Of a DNA stretch of 64,000 nt, positions 1-8,777 are shown one piece after another (position 1 is the first letter of the stretch; the number at the start of each line of letters is the position of its first letter). Made by a program: the position numbers and the translations under genes. Under the pieces are notes generated by a model. The model saw only the letters and a program-made list of their open reading frames with translations, did no database searches and was not told the DNA's origin. The stretch comes from Bordetella holmesii ATCC 51541. GTDB taxonomy: Bacteria; Pseudomonadota; Gammaproteobacteria; Burkholderiales; Burkholderiaceae_B. The stretch covers positions 496,001-560,000 of the forward strand of contig CP007494.1 of NCBI GenBank assembly GCA_000612485.1, in the 5' to 3' direction.

Positions 1-615
1 TGCCTCGTCGATATGACGCATGTCATAAACCTGCAGCCCCGCCTGCCGGACCAGGCAGCGCTCGCCCTCGTCCACGCTGCGTATTCCTACCTGCCTGATC
101 CAGGCGGGTTGCAGAGCAGGGCTGGCGCCAGACAACTGGGTCAGGGGCCGGGGGCCGGCCCCGCACAGACAGGCCACGGGCATGCCGTGCAGGTTGCCCG
201 TCGGTGTCAGAACCTGGGTGTTGAAATCAGTGTGCGCATCGAGCCAGAGCACGCGCAGGCCTTGCCCGGCGGTGCGGCAGTGGCGCGCCACGGCGCTGAT
301 CGAGCCAATCGCCAGACAATGGTCCCCGCCCAGCATGACCGGAACGTGCCCGCACTGCAGCGCGTCATAGACGGCGTCATGCACGAGCCGGTTCCAGGCG
401 ATGACTTCGTCCACGTGACGCAGGCCCTCTACGGGCGGTTGCCATGGATTCGGCGGCCCGGCGAGGTTGCCGCTGTCGTGAACGCGGTGACCGCGGCGCT
501 GCAGCCTTTCCGTCAGGCCGGCCACGCGCAGGGCCTCGGGCCCCATGGAGGCGCCCCGAGCGCTGGCCCCCACATCGGTGGGCGCGCCGATCAAGCGGAT
601 ATCCCTGGGCAGCAT
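1..615 (-). CDS. rocF: Arginase (partial, C-terminus off the left edge)
   Basis: Hydrolyses L-arginine to ornithine and urea in the cytoplasm. The first 205 codons are present; the gene runs off the left edge. Reading the minus strand, the ureohydrolase metal-site motifs are visible: GGDHC around residue 97 and DAHTDFN around residue 125, which supply the binuclear manganese ligands. The N-terminus (RLIGAPTDVGASARGASMGP) is typical of arginase rather than agmatinase. The start was chosen because AGGAGAC lies just upstream of the ATG. The usual motif is GGDHS, so Cys in the last position is a minor variant. Nothing visible suggests inactivation. Confidence 0.93.
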   Translation of the reverse strand, partial: MLPRDIRLIGAPTDVGASARGASMGPEALRVAGLTERLQRRGHRVHDSGNLAGPPNPWQPPVEGLRHVDEVIAWNRLVHDAVYDALQCGHVPVMLGGDHCLAIGSISAVARHCRTAGQGLRVLWLDAHTDFNTQVLTPTGNLHGMPVACLCGAGPRPLTQLSGASPALQPAWIRQVGIRSVDEGERCLVRQAGLQVYDMRHIDEA

Positions 616-708
616 GCTGTCTCCTGACGCGATTTGGCCCATCTTGATTCAATATCCTGCCCAAGCGCAAGCATGTCCGACCCAACGGCGGCACTGCGTC
701 CGGACGGA

Positions 709-1970
709 TCAGGACGACGGCGATAGCCAGATATGAAACCGGCAGCCGTGCCCAGGCGAACCATCCAGTTCGATACGCCAGCCCTGATGCTGGCAGATAC
801 GCTGCACCAACGACAGGCCCAGACCCATGTTCTCGCGAGTGCTCTCCGGGCCGCTGACAAAGGGCGTAAACAGCTCGGCCTGCGTCTGCGCGGCGATGCC
901 CTGCCCATCGTCCTCGACCGTGATGCGGTCATCGTCGGCGCTCACGTGTATCCATGTCGCGCCCTTCGCATGTTGCAAGGCATTGCGGATCAGGTTGGAG
1001 ACCACGACATGCAACAACGCCGCAGGCCATTGCATGGTCTGCCCCGGACTGCGGCGGCATTGCAACCGTAGTCCCAGGGCCTCGGCCCGGGCAACCAGCG
1101 CTGGCATTCTTCCTCAACGACCTCTTGAGCGCTGGCTTGCGCAAACCCCTTGGCCGACGAGGCGCCGCGCGCCAGCATCAAATGCGTCTGCAGATGCTGC
1201 TGCATCTCTGTGGCCGCCTTGCGGATGCGCACGGTCTGAACGCGCACCGCGCGCGGCAGATCGGGGGTATCGTCGAGCACCTCGGCGCTGCTGGATATCA
1301 CCATGAGCGGTGTGCGCAACTCATGGCTGACGTCGGCGGTGAACAGACGCTCGCGCTCCAGGGCCTGCTCGAGCTGGTTGTAGGTTTCATCGAACGCCTG
1401 GGCCAGCTGGCCGATCTCGTTGGGCGGGTAGGCCTGGGCCAGCCGGGTGCGGGGCGGCAACTCCGGCCGCAGGCCCACCTGCTCGGCCAAGGTCAGCAGC
1501 GGCCTGACGAAGCGCCGGCTGGCCAACGCGCCCAGTCCGAACGCGGCCAGCAGGCTGGCCGCCAGCGCGGCAACGGTCACCCAGTGCGAACGCACCTGGC
1601 TGTGTTCATACTCGGTGTAGTCGCGCAGCAGAACATACCGCGTGCCGCCGTGGTCGTCGGCCATGGCATGCCAGATACGTCCGGCCTGCTGCAGCTTGTG
1701 AAAACCGGCCGGGATGCCGCGCAACCATTCGGGAAATGCGGCGCTGCCCGGCTCGCCATGAAAAAACCGGTCGGCGCGGCCGATCTCCTTGCCCGCAAGA
1801 AAATCCCCGCGCACGCGCTCGACGGCCATGCCCATATCGATACGCTGCAGGTGTTCCTCGAGCTTGACCACCGTCCACCATGACAGGACCGAGAGCACGG
1901 CACCGATGGCGACACTCAGGCACAGATAGGTCAGCACCAGATGACGCGAGAGACGCGAGTCAGTTGCCAT
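709..1970 (-). pseudogene. Sensor histidine kinase, frameshifted
   Basis: Membrane sensor kinase of a two-component system. The N-terminal part has a membrane segment (about residues 10-32), a short periplasmic region, a second membrane segment, a HAMP-like stretch and the H-box with VSHELRTPL. The catalytic half, in another frame, has the N-box (NLIRNALQHA), G1 (EDDGQGI) and G2 (GLGLSLV). The frames meet near 1107, where restoring one T (AA to AAA on the coding strand) rejoins them. The start ATG overlaps the stop of the preceding response-regulator gene, so the pair is translationally coupled. Topology resembles QseC/PmrB kinases. Either a pseudogene or a one-base sequence error. Confidence 0.88.
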
Positions 1971-2642
1971 CTTCGTCCGCCAGGCGATAGCCGATGCCAT
2001 GCACCGTGTGCAGCAAGGCCTTGGGATAGGGCTTGTCGATCGTGTGCCGAATCTGGTGAATGTGGGTGCGCAGGCTGTCGCTATCGGGCGGCGAATCGCG
2101 CCAGAGCGCCTCTTCCAACCTAGCGCGCGGCACCACGGCGGGACTGGCGCGCATGAGCATGAGCAGCAACTGCAGCGGCGCCGGGGCAGGCGCAAGGCCT
2201 GTCCGGCACGCGACAGCTGCAGCGTATCGGTCTGCAGCCGCAGGTCACCCACGTGCAGTACCCGCGCCATGGCGGCAGGATGCGCACGCTGCAGAATCGC
2301 CTTGACGCGCGCGGCCAGTTCACTCAAGGCAAACGGTTTGACCAGGTAATCATCGGCGCCGGCGTCAAACCCCTGCAGGCGCTCGTCCAGCGTGTCGCGG
2401 GCGGTGACCATGATGATGGGCGTGACGCGGCCGTCCTCGCCACGCAGGCGGCGGCATAGCTGCAGGCCATCGACGCGGGGCAACATCACATCCAGCACGA
2501 TCAGGTCGAAGTCGTGGGCCGCCGCCAGGGCGTAGCCCTGCTGCCCGTCGCAGGCGCAATCCACGATATACCCGCGCGCTCCGAGGTGATGGGCGACGTT
2601 GGCGAGAATATCCGGGTCGTCTTCGATGACGAGAATGCGCAT
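1960..2642 (-). pseudogene. OmpR/PhoB-family response regulator, frameshifted
   Basis: DNA-binding response regulator partnered with the downstream kinase. The receiver domain (about residues 1-120) shows the acidic pocket (VIEDD), the phospho-acceptor Asp in LIVLDVMLP, the conserved Thr (MVTARD) and Lys (YLVKPF). The winged-helix DNA-binding domain, ending HTVHGIGYRLADEDGN, continues in a different frame from about 2185. One extra C in the C4 run at 2183-2186 (GGGG on the plus strand) would restore a protein of about 227 residues. The gene is divergent from the ABC importer at 2799, with a PmrA/QseB-like box between them, so autoregulation and control of the importer are plausible. Confidence 0.88.
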
Positions 2643-2696
2643 GGCGGAGCCGGTCTCAAAACGGTTGAGGCGCTCATTGTAGGGCTGCCCTAGCGT

Positions 2697-2713
2697 CTTA
2701 ACGAATTCTTGAG
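2697..2713. promoter_or_regulatory. PmrA/QseB-like direct-repeat box
   Basis: CTTAAC-N5-CTTGAG lies in the divergent region between the response regulator and the importer gene. It matches the CTTAA(G/T)-N5-CTTAA(G/T) half-site layout known for PmrA/QseB/BasR regulators, with one mismatch in the second half. The adjacent regulator is of that general family. A second repeat, ACGTTTC twice 14 bp apart at 2747 and 2761, lies nearer the importer start. Confidence 0.4.
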
Positions 2714-2798
2714 ACTCCCCCCGCATACTGCCCGCCGATCAGGAATACGTTTCATTCAGAACGTTTCTGCGATGGCCATTCCTGAATGGAGACTACCC

Positions 2799-3893
2799 GT
2801 GAAGAGCCTGCGTATCGCAGTGGTTGCTCTGGCCGCCCTTCTGTTGCCCGCGGCGGCGCAGGCGCGCGAAGTGACTGACCTGGCTGGCCGTCAGGTGCAC
2901 GTGCCTGACCACCCCACACGCATCCTGCTGGGCGAAGGCCGTTTTGTGTTCGCCATGGCATTGCTGGACCGCGCCAACCCGGTGCAGCGCGTCGTAGGCT
3001 GGCAAGGCGAGCTCAAAGCCCAGGATCCGCAGGCCTGGAAGCAATTGCTGGACCGCTATCCCCAAGCAGCCGCCATCCCCTTCATCGGCAAAAACTCCGA
3101 GGCCAGCGTCAGCCCCGAGCGCATTGTTTCCCTGCATCCAGACCTGGCCATCTTCGGCCTCAGTGGCCATGGCCCCGGCCCGGCCAATCCCATGATCGCC
3201 GCCCTCCAACACGCCGGCATTCCGATCCTGTTCATCGACTTCCGCGCCAAACCGCTGCAGAACACGATTCCCAGTCTGCGTGTGCTGGGGCAGGCACTGG
3301 GCCGCGAACACGAAGCCGAGCGCTACATCGACTTCGCCCAGCAGCGCCGCGCCGCCGTGCAGGCCGTCGTCGATGGCGTGCCCGCGGAGCAACGCCCTCG
3401 GGTCTTCGTCGAGTTGCTGGCCGGTGTCTGGCCCGCCTGCTGCCACACCACGGGCGCAGGCGGCCTGGGCGATATGGAGAGCGCGGCCGGTGGACGCAAT
3501 ATCGCCAGCGAACGCGTGCCTGGCGCCATCGGCGATGTGAGTCTGGAATATCTGATTCAGCAGCAACCCGACGTTTACATCGCCACTGGCAGCCGCAACG
3601 AGCCCGGTCGGCCAAGCATCGTTGCCGGACCCGGCGTGGCACCGGGCGTGGTCAACGGCAGCTTGCAGGCCGTCCTGTCCCGCGATGGCATCAAGGACCT
3701 CAACGCCGTGCGCGAGCAACGCGCTCACGGTCTGTGGCACGCCTTCTACAACTCGCCCTACAACATCATCGCCATCGAGGCGCTGGCCAAATGGTTCTAT
3801 CCGGCAAGCGATCTGAATCCCCAGGCGTCCATGGATAGGCTGTATCGCGATTTCGTATCGCTCGACGGCCAGGGCAGCTACTGGACACGCTGA
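2799..3893 (+). CDS. Periplasmic binding protein of an iron/cobalamin-type ABC importer
   Basis: Solute receptor of the FecB/BtuF/TroA-like fold that delivers a ferric chelate, haem or corrinoid to an inner-membrane permease. The product has a signal peptide (VKSLRIAVVALAALLLPAAA-QA), followed by the family-typical opening VTDLAGRQVHVPDHPTRI. The remainder is about 340 residues without other membrane segments, normal for the family. A GTG start was chosen because GGAG lies 7-8 bases upstream; an in-frame ATG at 2772 would extend the signal peptide and has no clear ribosome site. It heads a cluster of binding protein, FecCD permease (interrupted by IS481), azurin-like protein and ATPase. The ligand cannot be read from sequence. 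Confidence 0.85.
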   Translation: MKSLRIAVVALAALLLPAAAQAREVTDLAGRQVHVPDHPTRILLGEGRFVFAMALLDRANPVQRVVGWQGELKAQDPQAWKQLLDRYPQAAAIPFIGKNSEASVSPERIVSLHPDLAIFGLSGHGPGPANPMIAALQHAGIPILFIDFRAKPLQNTIPSLRVLGQALGREHEAERYIDFAQQRRAAVQAVVDGVPAEQRPRVFVELLAGVWPACCHTTGAGGLGDMESAAGGRNIASERVPGAIGDVSLEYLIQQQPDVYIATGSRNEPGRPSIVAGPGVAPGVVNGSLQAVLSRDGIKDLNAVREQRAHGLWHAFYNSPYNIIAIEALAKWFYPASDLNPQASMDRLYRDFVSLDGQGSYWTR

Positions 3894-4127
3894 GACTTCG
3901 ATGCACGCCACCATCGCCCACTATCAGCGCACCCAGACACGCCGACTTGCCTTGACTCTGGCGCTGGCGCTGGCCATCCTGGGCGCACTCGTGCTGGACA
4001 TGGCTACCGGCCCGTCCGGCTTGACCTGGGACACCCTGATACGCACGCTGCTGCACCCCGGGCAAGCCGGCACCGCGGCGCGGGTCATCGTCTGGGACTT
4101 CCGGCTGCCCTATGCCCTGACGGCCGC

Positions 4128-4133
4128 GCTAGT
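4128..4133. repeat. IS481 target-site duplication, left copy
   Basis: GCTAGT, identical to 5177-5182. It matches the NCTAGN target preference known for IS481. Confidence 0.9.
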
Positions 4134-5079
4134 TGTGAACTGTCAATAGGTTGTATTCGTCCAGGTTGAGTCTGGAGATGGGTACAGCGCGCCCGATGCC
4201 TTGGTGGGGTCGATGCCAGTTGTAGTGGTGTAGCCAGGATTTCATGGCATCGGCTCGGTGTTGGGAGTTCTGGTAGGTGTGAGCGTAAGCCCACTCACGC
4301 AAGGCCGACTGGATGAAGCGTTCGGCCTTGCCATTGGTCTGTGGGCGGTAAGGTCGGGTAAAGCGGTGCTTGATGCCCAGCTCATGGCACAGCGCGGCGA
4401 AGGCGCGGCTGCGAAAGGCCGAGCCATTGTCGGTGAGCAAGCGCTGGATGGTCACGCCCAGGCGCTGGTAGTAGGCCACTGCGTCCTTGAGGAACTGGAC
4501 GGCGCTGGGGAAGCGCTCGTCGGGGTGGATGTCGGTGAAGGCCACGCGGGCGTGGTCATCGATGGCCACGAAGACGAAGTCCCAGCCGGCCCCCTCAACG
4601 GTATCGCGTCGGTTGCCCGTGACCCGGTGGCCAGGGCGCTGGATACGTCCCAGCTTCTTGATGTCGATGTGCAGCAGATCGCCGGGGGCCTGATGCTCGT
4701 AGCGCACCACCGGCTCGGCCGGCTCCAGGTCGGCCAGGTGCGACAGACCGGCGCGGGCCAGGACGCGGCTGACGGTGCTGGCTGACACGCCCAGCGCCTG
4801 GGCGATGCGCGCTTGGGTCAGCCGCTTGCGGCGCAGCTCCACGATAGCCAGCGCCTTGGCCGGCGCAATCGCTCGGGGCGAGACCGTCGGGCGCGAGGAC
4901 GCATCGGCCAAGCCCGCCTGGCCCTGAGCCAGGAAGCGGCCCAGCCATTTGCGCACAGTCGGCGCGGTGACCCCATAGGCGCGGGCCGCTTCAGGCACAC
5001 AAACTTGATGGGCGATCAATTGCTGGACCATTTCGAGTCGACGTAGGAAGGTCAATCGGGCATGCTTATGGGTGTTCAT
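4129..5079 (-). CDS. IS481 transposase
   Basis: DDE transposase of 316 residues that cuts and joins the element's ends. It has an N-terminal helix-turn-helix region (residues about 15-130, including APTVRKWLGRFLAQGQ and ASTVSRVLARAG) and a C-terminal rve-type integrase core. Acidic residues of the core are visible in DLLHIDIKKL, LLTDNGSAF and TNGKAERFIQ (D, D, E). The reading frame is intact. Its stop codon (4129-4131) lies outside the inverted repeat, in the CTAG of the target duplication, so translation ends in host-derived sequence. Confidence 0.96.
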   Translation of the reverse strand: MNTHKHARLTFLRRLEMVQQLIAHQVCVPEAARAYGVTAPTVRKWLGRFLAQGQAGLADASSRPTVSPRAIAPAKALAIVELRRKRLTQARIAQALGVSASTVSRVLARAGLSHLADLEPAEPVVRYEHQAPGDLLHIDIKKLGRIQRPGHRVTGNRRDTVEGAGWDFVFVAIDDHARVAFTDIHPDERFPSAVQFLKDAVAYYQRLGVTIQRLLTDNGSAFRSRAFAALCHELGIKHRFTRPYRPQTNGKAERFIQSALREWAYAHTYQNSQHRADAMKSWLHHYNWHRPHQGIGRAVPISRLNLDEYNLLTVHN

Positions 5080-5176
5080 CCGGCCGGGCTCCTTGAGTGA
5101 ACTGGGGGGTTGGCGATTTCCAGTTTCTCAAATCCGGTTCGGATGAACCATGCATACAACCTATTGAATCTTCACA
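4134..5176 (-). mobile_element. IS481: IS481 insertion sequence (complete)
   Basis: A 1043-bp element bounded by inverted repeats: TGTGAACTGTCAATAGGTTG on the left, and TGTGAAGATTCAATAGGTTG read inward from the right, differing at three positions. It is flanked on both sides by GCTAGT. It carries one transposase gene on the minus strand. IS481 is the high-copy element of B. pertussis and B. holmesii, used as a diagnostic target. Here it splits a FecCD permease gene. It is the only recognisable insertion sequence in the window. Confidence 0.97.
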
Positions 5177-5182
5177 GCTAGT
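5177..5182. repeat. IS481 target-site duplication, right copy
   Basis: GCTAGT, identical to 4128-4133. Confidence 0.9.
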
Positions 5183-5583
5183 CGGCCTGTGCCTGGGCGT
5201 GTCGGCGGCCGCCGCATTCGGCGCCGCCCTGGCCATCACGCTGGACTGGCAGTTGCCCGTTCTGCCTGCGGCGCTGACCGTCTCGGTGTGCGCCTTCGCG
5301 GCGGCGCTGGCCGTCTCCTTTGTGGGCACAGTGGGCTTTGTCGGGCTGGTGGCGCCGCACATCGCGCGTGTTCTGGCCGGGGAGGACCATCGCTTCTATC
5401 TGCCGGCCAGCGCGATGGCCGGCGCGCTAATCATGTCCCTGGCCTCGGTGGCCTCCAAAACGCTTCTACCCGGCGTGCTGGTGCCGGTCGGCATCGTGAC
5501 CGCGCTGGTCGGCATCCCCTTTTTTCTCACCATCGTCGTGCGCGCCATGCGGCGTGGTTGACGGCGAGTCCTCTGGAGCACAC

Positions 5584-6033
5584 ATGAAAGCACTGATTCT
5601 CGGCCTAACGGCCATTTGCGTAAGCGGCGCCGCGCATGCCGGTGATGCGTGCAGCATCGACGTCGAAGGCCGCCCGGGCAAGAAGTTCTCGCCCGACCAC
5701 ATCGTCGTGCCCGCGCAGTGCGAGTTTTTCTCGGTGCGCCTGGTTCACGTGGGCCACAATAGCAAGGAGAAAGCCGGGCACAACTGGGTGCTCACGCGCA
5801 GCGAAGATACCGACAGCGTCATGCTCGACGGCATGCGTGCCGGAGCCTCGACCGATTGGCTGGCCCCCGGGGATGCTCGTGTCGTGGCCAAGACGCCCAT
5901 GCTGGGCGGCCAGGAAACCGCCACGGTGACCTTCCCGGTCAAGCGCCTGGCCGCAGGCCAGTCCTATACCTATTACTGCTCGTTCCCGGCTCACGCCGAG
6001 AAAATGCGCGGCACGCTGGTGCTGGGCCACTGA
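5584..6033 (+). CDS. Azurin-like type 1 copper protein
   Basis: Small periplasmic blue-copper electron carrier of 149 residues. A signal peptide (residues 1-19, ending AAHA) precedes a cupredoxin domain. Copper ligands are recognisable: His66 in AGHNW, then Cys132, His137 and Met141 in CSFPAHAEKM, the spacing seen in azurin. Cys23 and Cys46 fit the azurin disulfide. The gene lies between the permease and ATPase genes of an ABC importer, with 22 bases to the former and 7 to the latter, so it is probably co-transcribed. That context suggests a copper or redox role in metal uptake, for example ferrous/ferric conversion; this role is inference. The start ATG follows TCTGGAG. Confidence 0.9.
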   Translation: MKALILGLTAICVSGAAHAGDACSIDVEGRPGKKFSPDHIVVPAQCEFFSVRLVHVGHNSKEKAGHNWVLTRSEDTDSVMLDGMRAGASTDWLAPGDARVVAKTPMLGGQETATVTFPVKRLAAGQSYTYYCSFPAHAEKMRGTLVLGH

Positions 6034-6040
6034 GGCGCAC

Positions 6041-6802
6041 ATGCTGTGCATCCAGGGCTTGAGCGCGCGCTATGGTGCGACAACGGTGCTGCGTGACATC
6101 AGCGCCGCGGAACTGAAACCGGGTAGCCTGAACGCCCTGCTTGGCCCCAATGGCAGCGGCAAATCCACGCTGTTGCGCGCCCTTGCCGGCTTGCTTGCCG
6201 CTCAGGGTCGGCTGACCCTGGACGGGCAGAGCCTGGCAGCGATGCCGCCGGCCCGGCGCCGACAATGCCTGGCCTACATGCCTCAGGCCCTGCCTCGGGC
6301 GGTGCGGCTATCGGTCTTCGAAGCGGTGCTCATCGCCTGCGGGCAACGACGGCCAGCCGACGCACCGCAGCGCGTGGCAGCGCTGCTGGACCGCCTGGGC
6401 ATCGCCTCGCTGGCAGACCGGTCGCTGGACGCGCTGTCGGGCGGCCAGTTGCAATTGGTGGCCCTGGCCCAGGCGCTGCTGCGCCGGCCCCGCGTGCTGT
6501 TGCTCGATGAGCCACTCTCCGCGCTGGACCTGAATTTCCAGTTTCATGTGATGGACCTGCTCAAGCGCGAGACCCGCGCCCATGGGCTCATCACTCTGGT
6601 CGTGCTGCACGATCTGAACATCGCATTGCGGCACGCCGATCACGCCTTGATGCTGTGCGCCGGCGAGGTGATTGCCGAAGGCAGGTGCGAGGAGGTCATC
6701 CGGCCCGAGGTGCTCGAGCGCGCCTACGGCGTGCGCACCACGGTCCAGGGACAAGCCAAGCCGTATCTCTACATCGAAGGCCTGGCTCGCGTGCCGCTCT
6801 GA
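6041..6802 (+). CDS. ABC importer ATPase, FecE/BtuD type
   Basis: Cytoplasmic ATPase powering the FecCD-type importer. In 253 residues it shows Walker A (GPNGSGKST, about residues 35-43), the signature LSGGQLQLVALAQAL, Walker B (VLLLDEP) and the switch His in VVLHDLN. The C-terminal extension is short, as in FecE/HmuV. It is the last gene of the cluster, 7 bases after the azurin-like gene. With the permease destroyed, it probably has no partner unless it serves another transporter. Confidence 0.93.
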   Translation: MLCIQGLSARYGATTVLRDISAAELKPGSLNALLGPNGSGKSTLLRALAGLLAAQGRLTLDGQSLAAMPPARRRQCLAYMPQALPRAVRLSVFEAVLIACGQRRPADAPQRVAALLDRLGIASLADRSLDALSGGQLQLVALAQALLRRPRVLLLDEPLSALDLNFQFHVMDLLKRETRAHGLITLVVLHDLNIALRHADHALMLCAGEVIAEGRCEEVIRPEVLERAYGVRTTVQGQAKPYLYIEGLARVPL

Positions 6803-6807
6803 CGCGC

Positions 6808-7782
6808 TTAGTTGACCGTGACGTTGGCCACGCGGATAAACTCCTCGTAGCGCGGCACGTCGCGCGCAATCAGCGCCTGAAAGGCGGCTGCCCCCTCCTG
6901 CTCTTTGGTGGGTGCGGCCGCGGCGAGTTTCTGCAGCGACTCGCGCACCGCAGGGTCCTTCAATGCGGCGGCCAATGCCGACTCCAGCCGCTTGACCACC
7001 TCCGGCGGCGTTCCGGCGGGCGCGGCAATGCCGTTCCAGACGCTCATATCGAACGCCGGCACACCCGCTTCGGCAAACGTCGGCACATCGGGCATCTGCG
7101 GCAGACGGGCAGGACTGGCCACGGCCAATGCGCGAACCCGTCCACCTTCGTGCAAGGGAATCATCGTCACCGTCTGATCGATCACCGCATCCACCGTGCC
7201 TGCCATCAGGTCCGAAATCGCGGACCCTGCGCCGCGATAAGGAATCTGCACGCCTTCGCTTTTCGTGACATGCAGGAAGTTGGCGGCGGCGATGTGGCTG
7301 GTCGAACCCGAGCCCGCGTTGCCCACATTTACCGTATTGGGCTTTTCGTGCAGGCGGGCCACGAACTCAGGCAGCGTCTTGACACCGCTGGCCTTGCTCA
7401 CCGACAGCACCATGGGCACGGTGGCCACCAGGCCTACGCCCACCATGTCCCGGCGCGGGTCGAAATTCGACTTCGGATAGAGCGACGGCGCAATCGCCAG
7501 CGAGCCCATATTCCCGAAGGTGATGGTGTAGCCGTCGGGTGCCGCACGCGTGACCTTCTGATTGCCGATCATCGTGCCGCCACCGCCGAGGTTTTCCACC
7601 ACGACGGTTTGTCCCAGGTTTTTGCCCATGGCATTGGCCACGATACGCGCCAGGCCATCCGTAGAGCCGCCAGGAGCATAGGGCACGACCATGGAGATCG
7701 CGCGCGTGGGATAGTCCTGGGCGCTGGCGCCCGTCGATGCGAAGGCCATGCAGGCCGCTGCCAACCAGATTGCTTTCATCAT
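6808..7782 (-). CDS. Bug/TctC-family periplasmic solute receptor
   Basis: Periplasmic binding protein of the tripartite-tricarboxylate-transporter family (Bug proteins, greatly expanded in Bordetella), which usually bind carboxylates or amides. It has a signal peptide ending ASTGASA, then the family hallmarks VVPYAPGGSTDGLAR and VVENLGGGGTMIGNQ. At about 324 residues it is full length. No TctA/TctB membrane genes are nearby. The start is the first of two adjacent ATGs, preceded by GGAGAC. It is the last gene of the decarboxylase-dehydrogenase-receptor operon, so its ligand may be the substrate of those enzymes. Confidence 0.9.
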   Translation of the reverse strand: MMKAIWLAAACMAFASTGASAQDYPTRAISMVVPYAPGGSTDGLARIVANAMGKNLGQTVVVENLGGGGTMIGNQKVTRAAPDGYTITFGNMGSLAIAPSLYPKSNFDPRRDMVGVGLVATVPMVLSVSKASGVKTLPEFVARLHEKPNTVNVGNAGSGSTSHIAAANFLHVTKSEGVQIPYRGAGSAISDLMAGTVDAVIDQTVTMIPLHEGGRVRALAVASPARLPQMPDVPTFAEAGVPAFDMSVWNGIAAPAGTPPEVVKRLESALAAALKDPAVRESLQKLAAAAPTKEQEGAAAFQALIARDVPRYEEFIRVANVTVN

Positions 7783-7871
7783 TGTCTCCAGGGCGCAAGA
7801 CGCCCTCCATCCTGAGGACGGATATCGTTTTAGGGAAACACCACGGGGCGGGGGTTGCGCCCCGCCTGCCG

Positions 7872-8777
7872 TCAGGCTTTTGGCTTGAGCTCGATGCCGG
7901 CCAGGCTCTCGGACAACCGCGCCACCGCGGTGTGATCCTGCCCCTGGCCCAGCGACTTGCCCGCCGAGGCCCACATCTGGCGGCACAAGGCCGCAAAAGG
8001 CGTGGGCGTGCCGGTGTCATCGGCCATGCCCAGGGCAATGCCGAGGTCTTTGACCATGAGATCCAGACCAAAGCCGGAATTAAAGGCGCGCGAAAGGACG
8101 AATTGCTTGAACTTCTTCTGCGTCGAGTTGTTCATGCCCGTAGACGCATTGAGTACATCCACGATGACGTCCGGATCCAGGCCGAACTGCTGTCCGATCA
8201 GCATGGCTTCGACACCGATCAGAAACCCGCCCGCCGAGACGAGATTGTTCAGCGCCTTCATCGCGTGGGCACTGCCGACCGTACCCGTGTGCACGACGGA
8301 GCTACCCATCGTCTGCAACAGCGTGCGCACGCGCTCGAGGGTAGCGGCCTCGCCACCGAACATGATGGCCAACTCACCCGTGCGGGCGCGCGGCACGCCC
8401 CCGGAGACAGGCGCATCGACCAGCTCCCCGCCGGCGGCGCCCACCAGGGCGGCCAGCCTCTGCGTATGCGCCGGCACGCCGGAGCTCATCTCCACGATGA
8501 TCGTGCCTGGCTGCAGGCCGGCCAGCACCCCATCGGCGCCGCTCAAGACCTGCTCGACGATGGCGCTGGTCGGCAGCATGGTGACGATGATGTCGCTCTG
8601 GCGAGCCAATGTCTGGCAGTCGGCCGCCGCCTGCCCACCGACTTCAGCCGCGAAGCGCCCCGCCTGCCCGGGCGCGGCGTCGAACACCGTCAGCGGAAAG
8701 CCGGCCTGGTGCAATTGATGCGCCATGGGCCAGCCCATGCTGCCCACCCCGATGAAACCTACGCGGGGCGCGCTCAT
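7872..8777 (-). CDS. 3-hydroxyisobutyrate dehydrogenase-family NAD(P) oxidoreductase
   Basis: beta-Hydroxyacid dehydrogenase of 301 residues. The N-terminal Rossmann motif is GFIGVGSMGWPMA. The substrate-binding motif DAPVSGGVPRARTGEL lies near residue 120, and the catalytic Lys is expected in KALNNLVSAG near residue 170. Likely substrates are 3-hydroxyisobutyrate, tartronate semialdehyde or a related hydroxyacid; the sequence does not decide. Its start overlaps the stop of the upstream decarboxylase-like gene by 4 bases (ATGA), showing translational coupling. Confidence 0.9.
   Translation of the reverse strand: MSAPRVGFIGVGSMGWPMAHQLHQAGFPLTVFDAAPGQAGRFAAEVGGQAAADCQTLARQSDIIVTMLPTSAIVEQVLSGADGVLAGLQPGTIIVEMSSGVPAHTQRLAALVGAAGGELVDAPVSGGVPRARTGELAIMFGGEAATLERVRTLLQTMGSSVVHTGTVGSAHAMKALNNLVSAGGFLIGVEAMLIGQQFGLDPDVIVDVLNASTGMNNSTQKKFKQFVLSRAFNSGFGLDLMVKDLGIALGMADDTGTPTPFAALCRQMWASAGKSLGQGQDHTAVARLSESLAGIELKPKA

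Larger units (their letters stand above)
3901..5561 (+). pseudogene. FecCD-type ABC permease disrupted by IS481 and internally deleted
   Basis: Inner-membrane permease of the importer. The left fragment (3901-4133) has the first membrane segment and the family motif VWDFRLPYALTAALV. The right fragment (5177-5561) has the conserved VGTVGFVGLVAPHIAR and LPVGIVTALVG-type motifs (here VPVGIVTALVGIPFF). With IS481 and one copy of its target duplication removed the two join in frame but give only about 203 residues, whereas FecCD permeases have about 330. So roughly 120 residues of central membrane helices are missing as well. The importer is therefore very probably inactive, although its other genes look intact. 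Confidence 0.9.

Noticed and set aside
990..2726. A natural regulator-kinase fusion (hybrid two-component protein)
   Set aside because: The long open frame arises because two frameshifts bring receiver and kinase into one frame; the DNA-binding domain and correct kinase end lie in the other frame.
6655..7815. Long plus-strand ORF opposite a Bug gene
   Set aside because: Its product is low-complexity Arg/His-rich sequence typical of antisense frames in GC-rich DNA; the minus-strand receptor explains the region.
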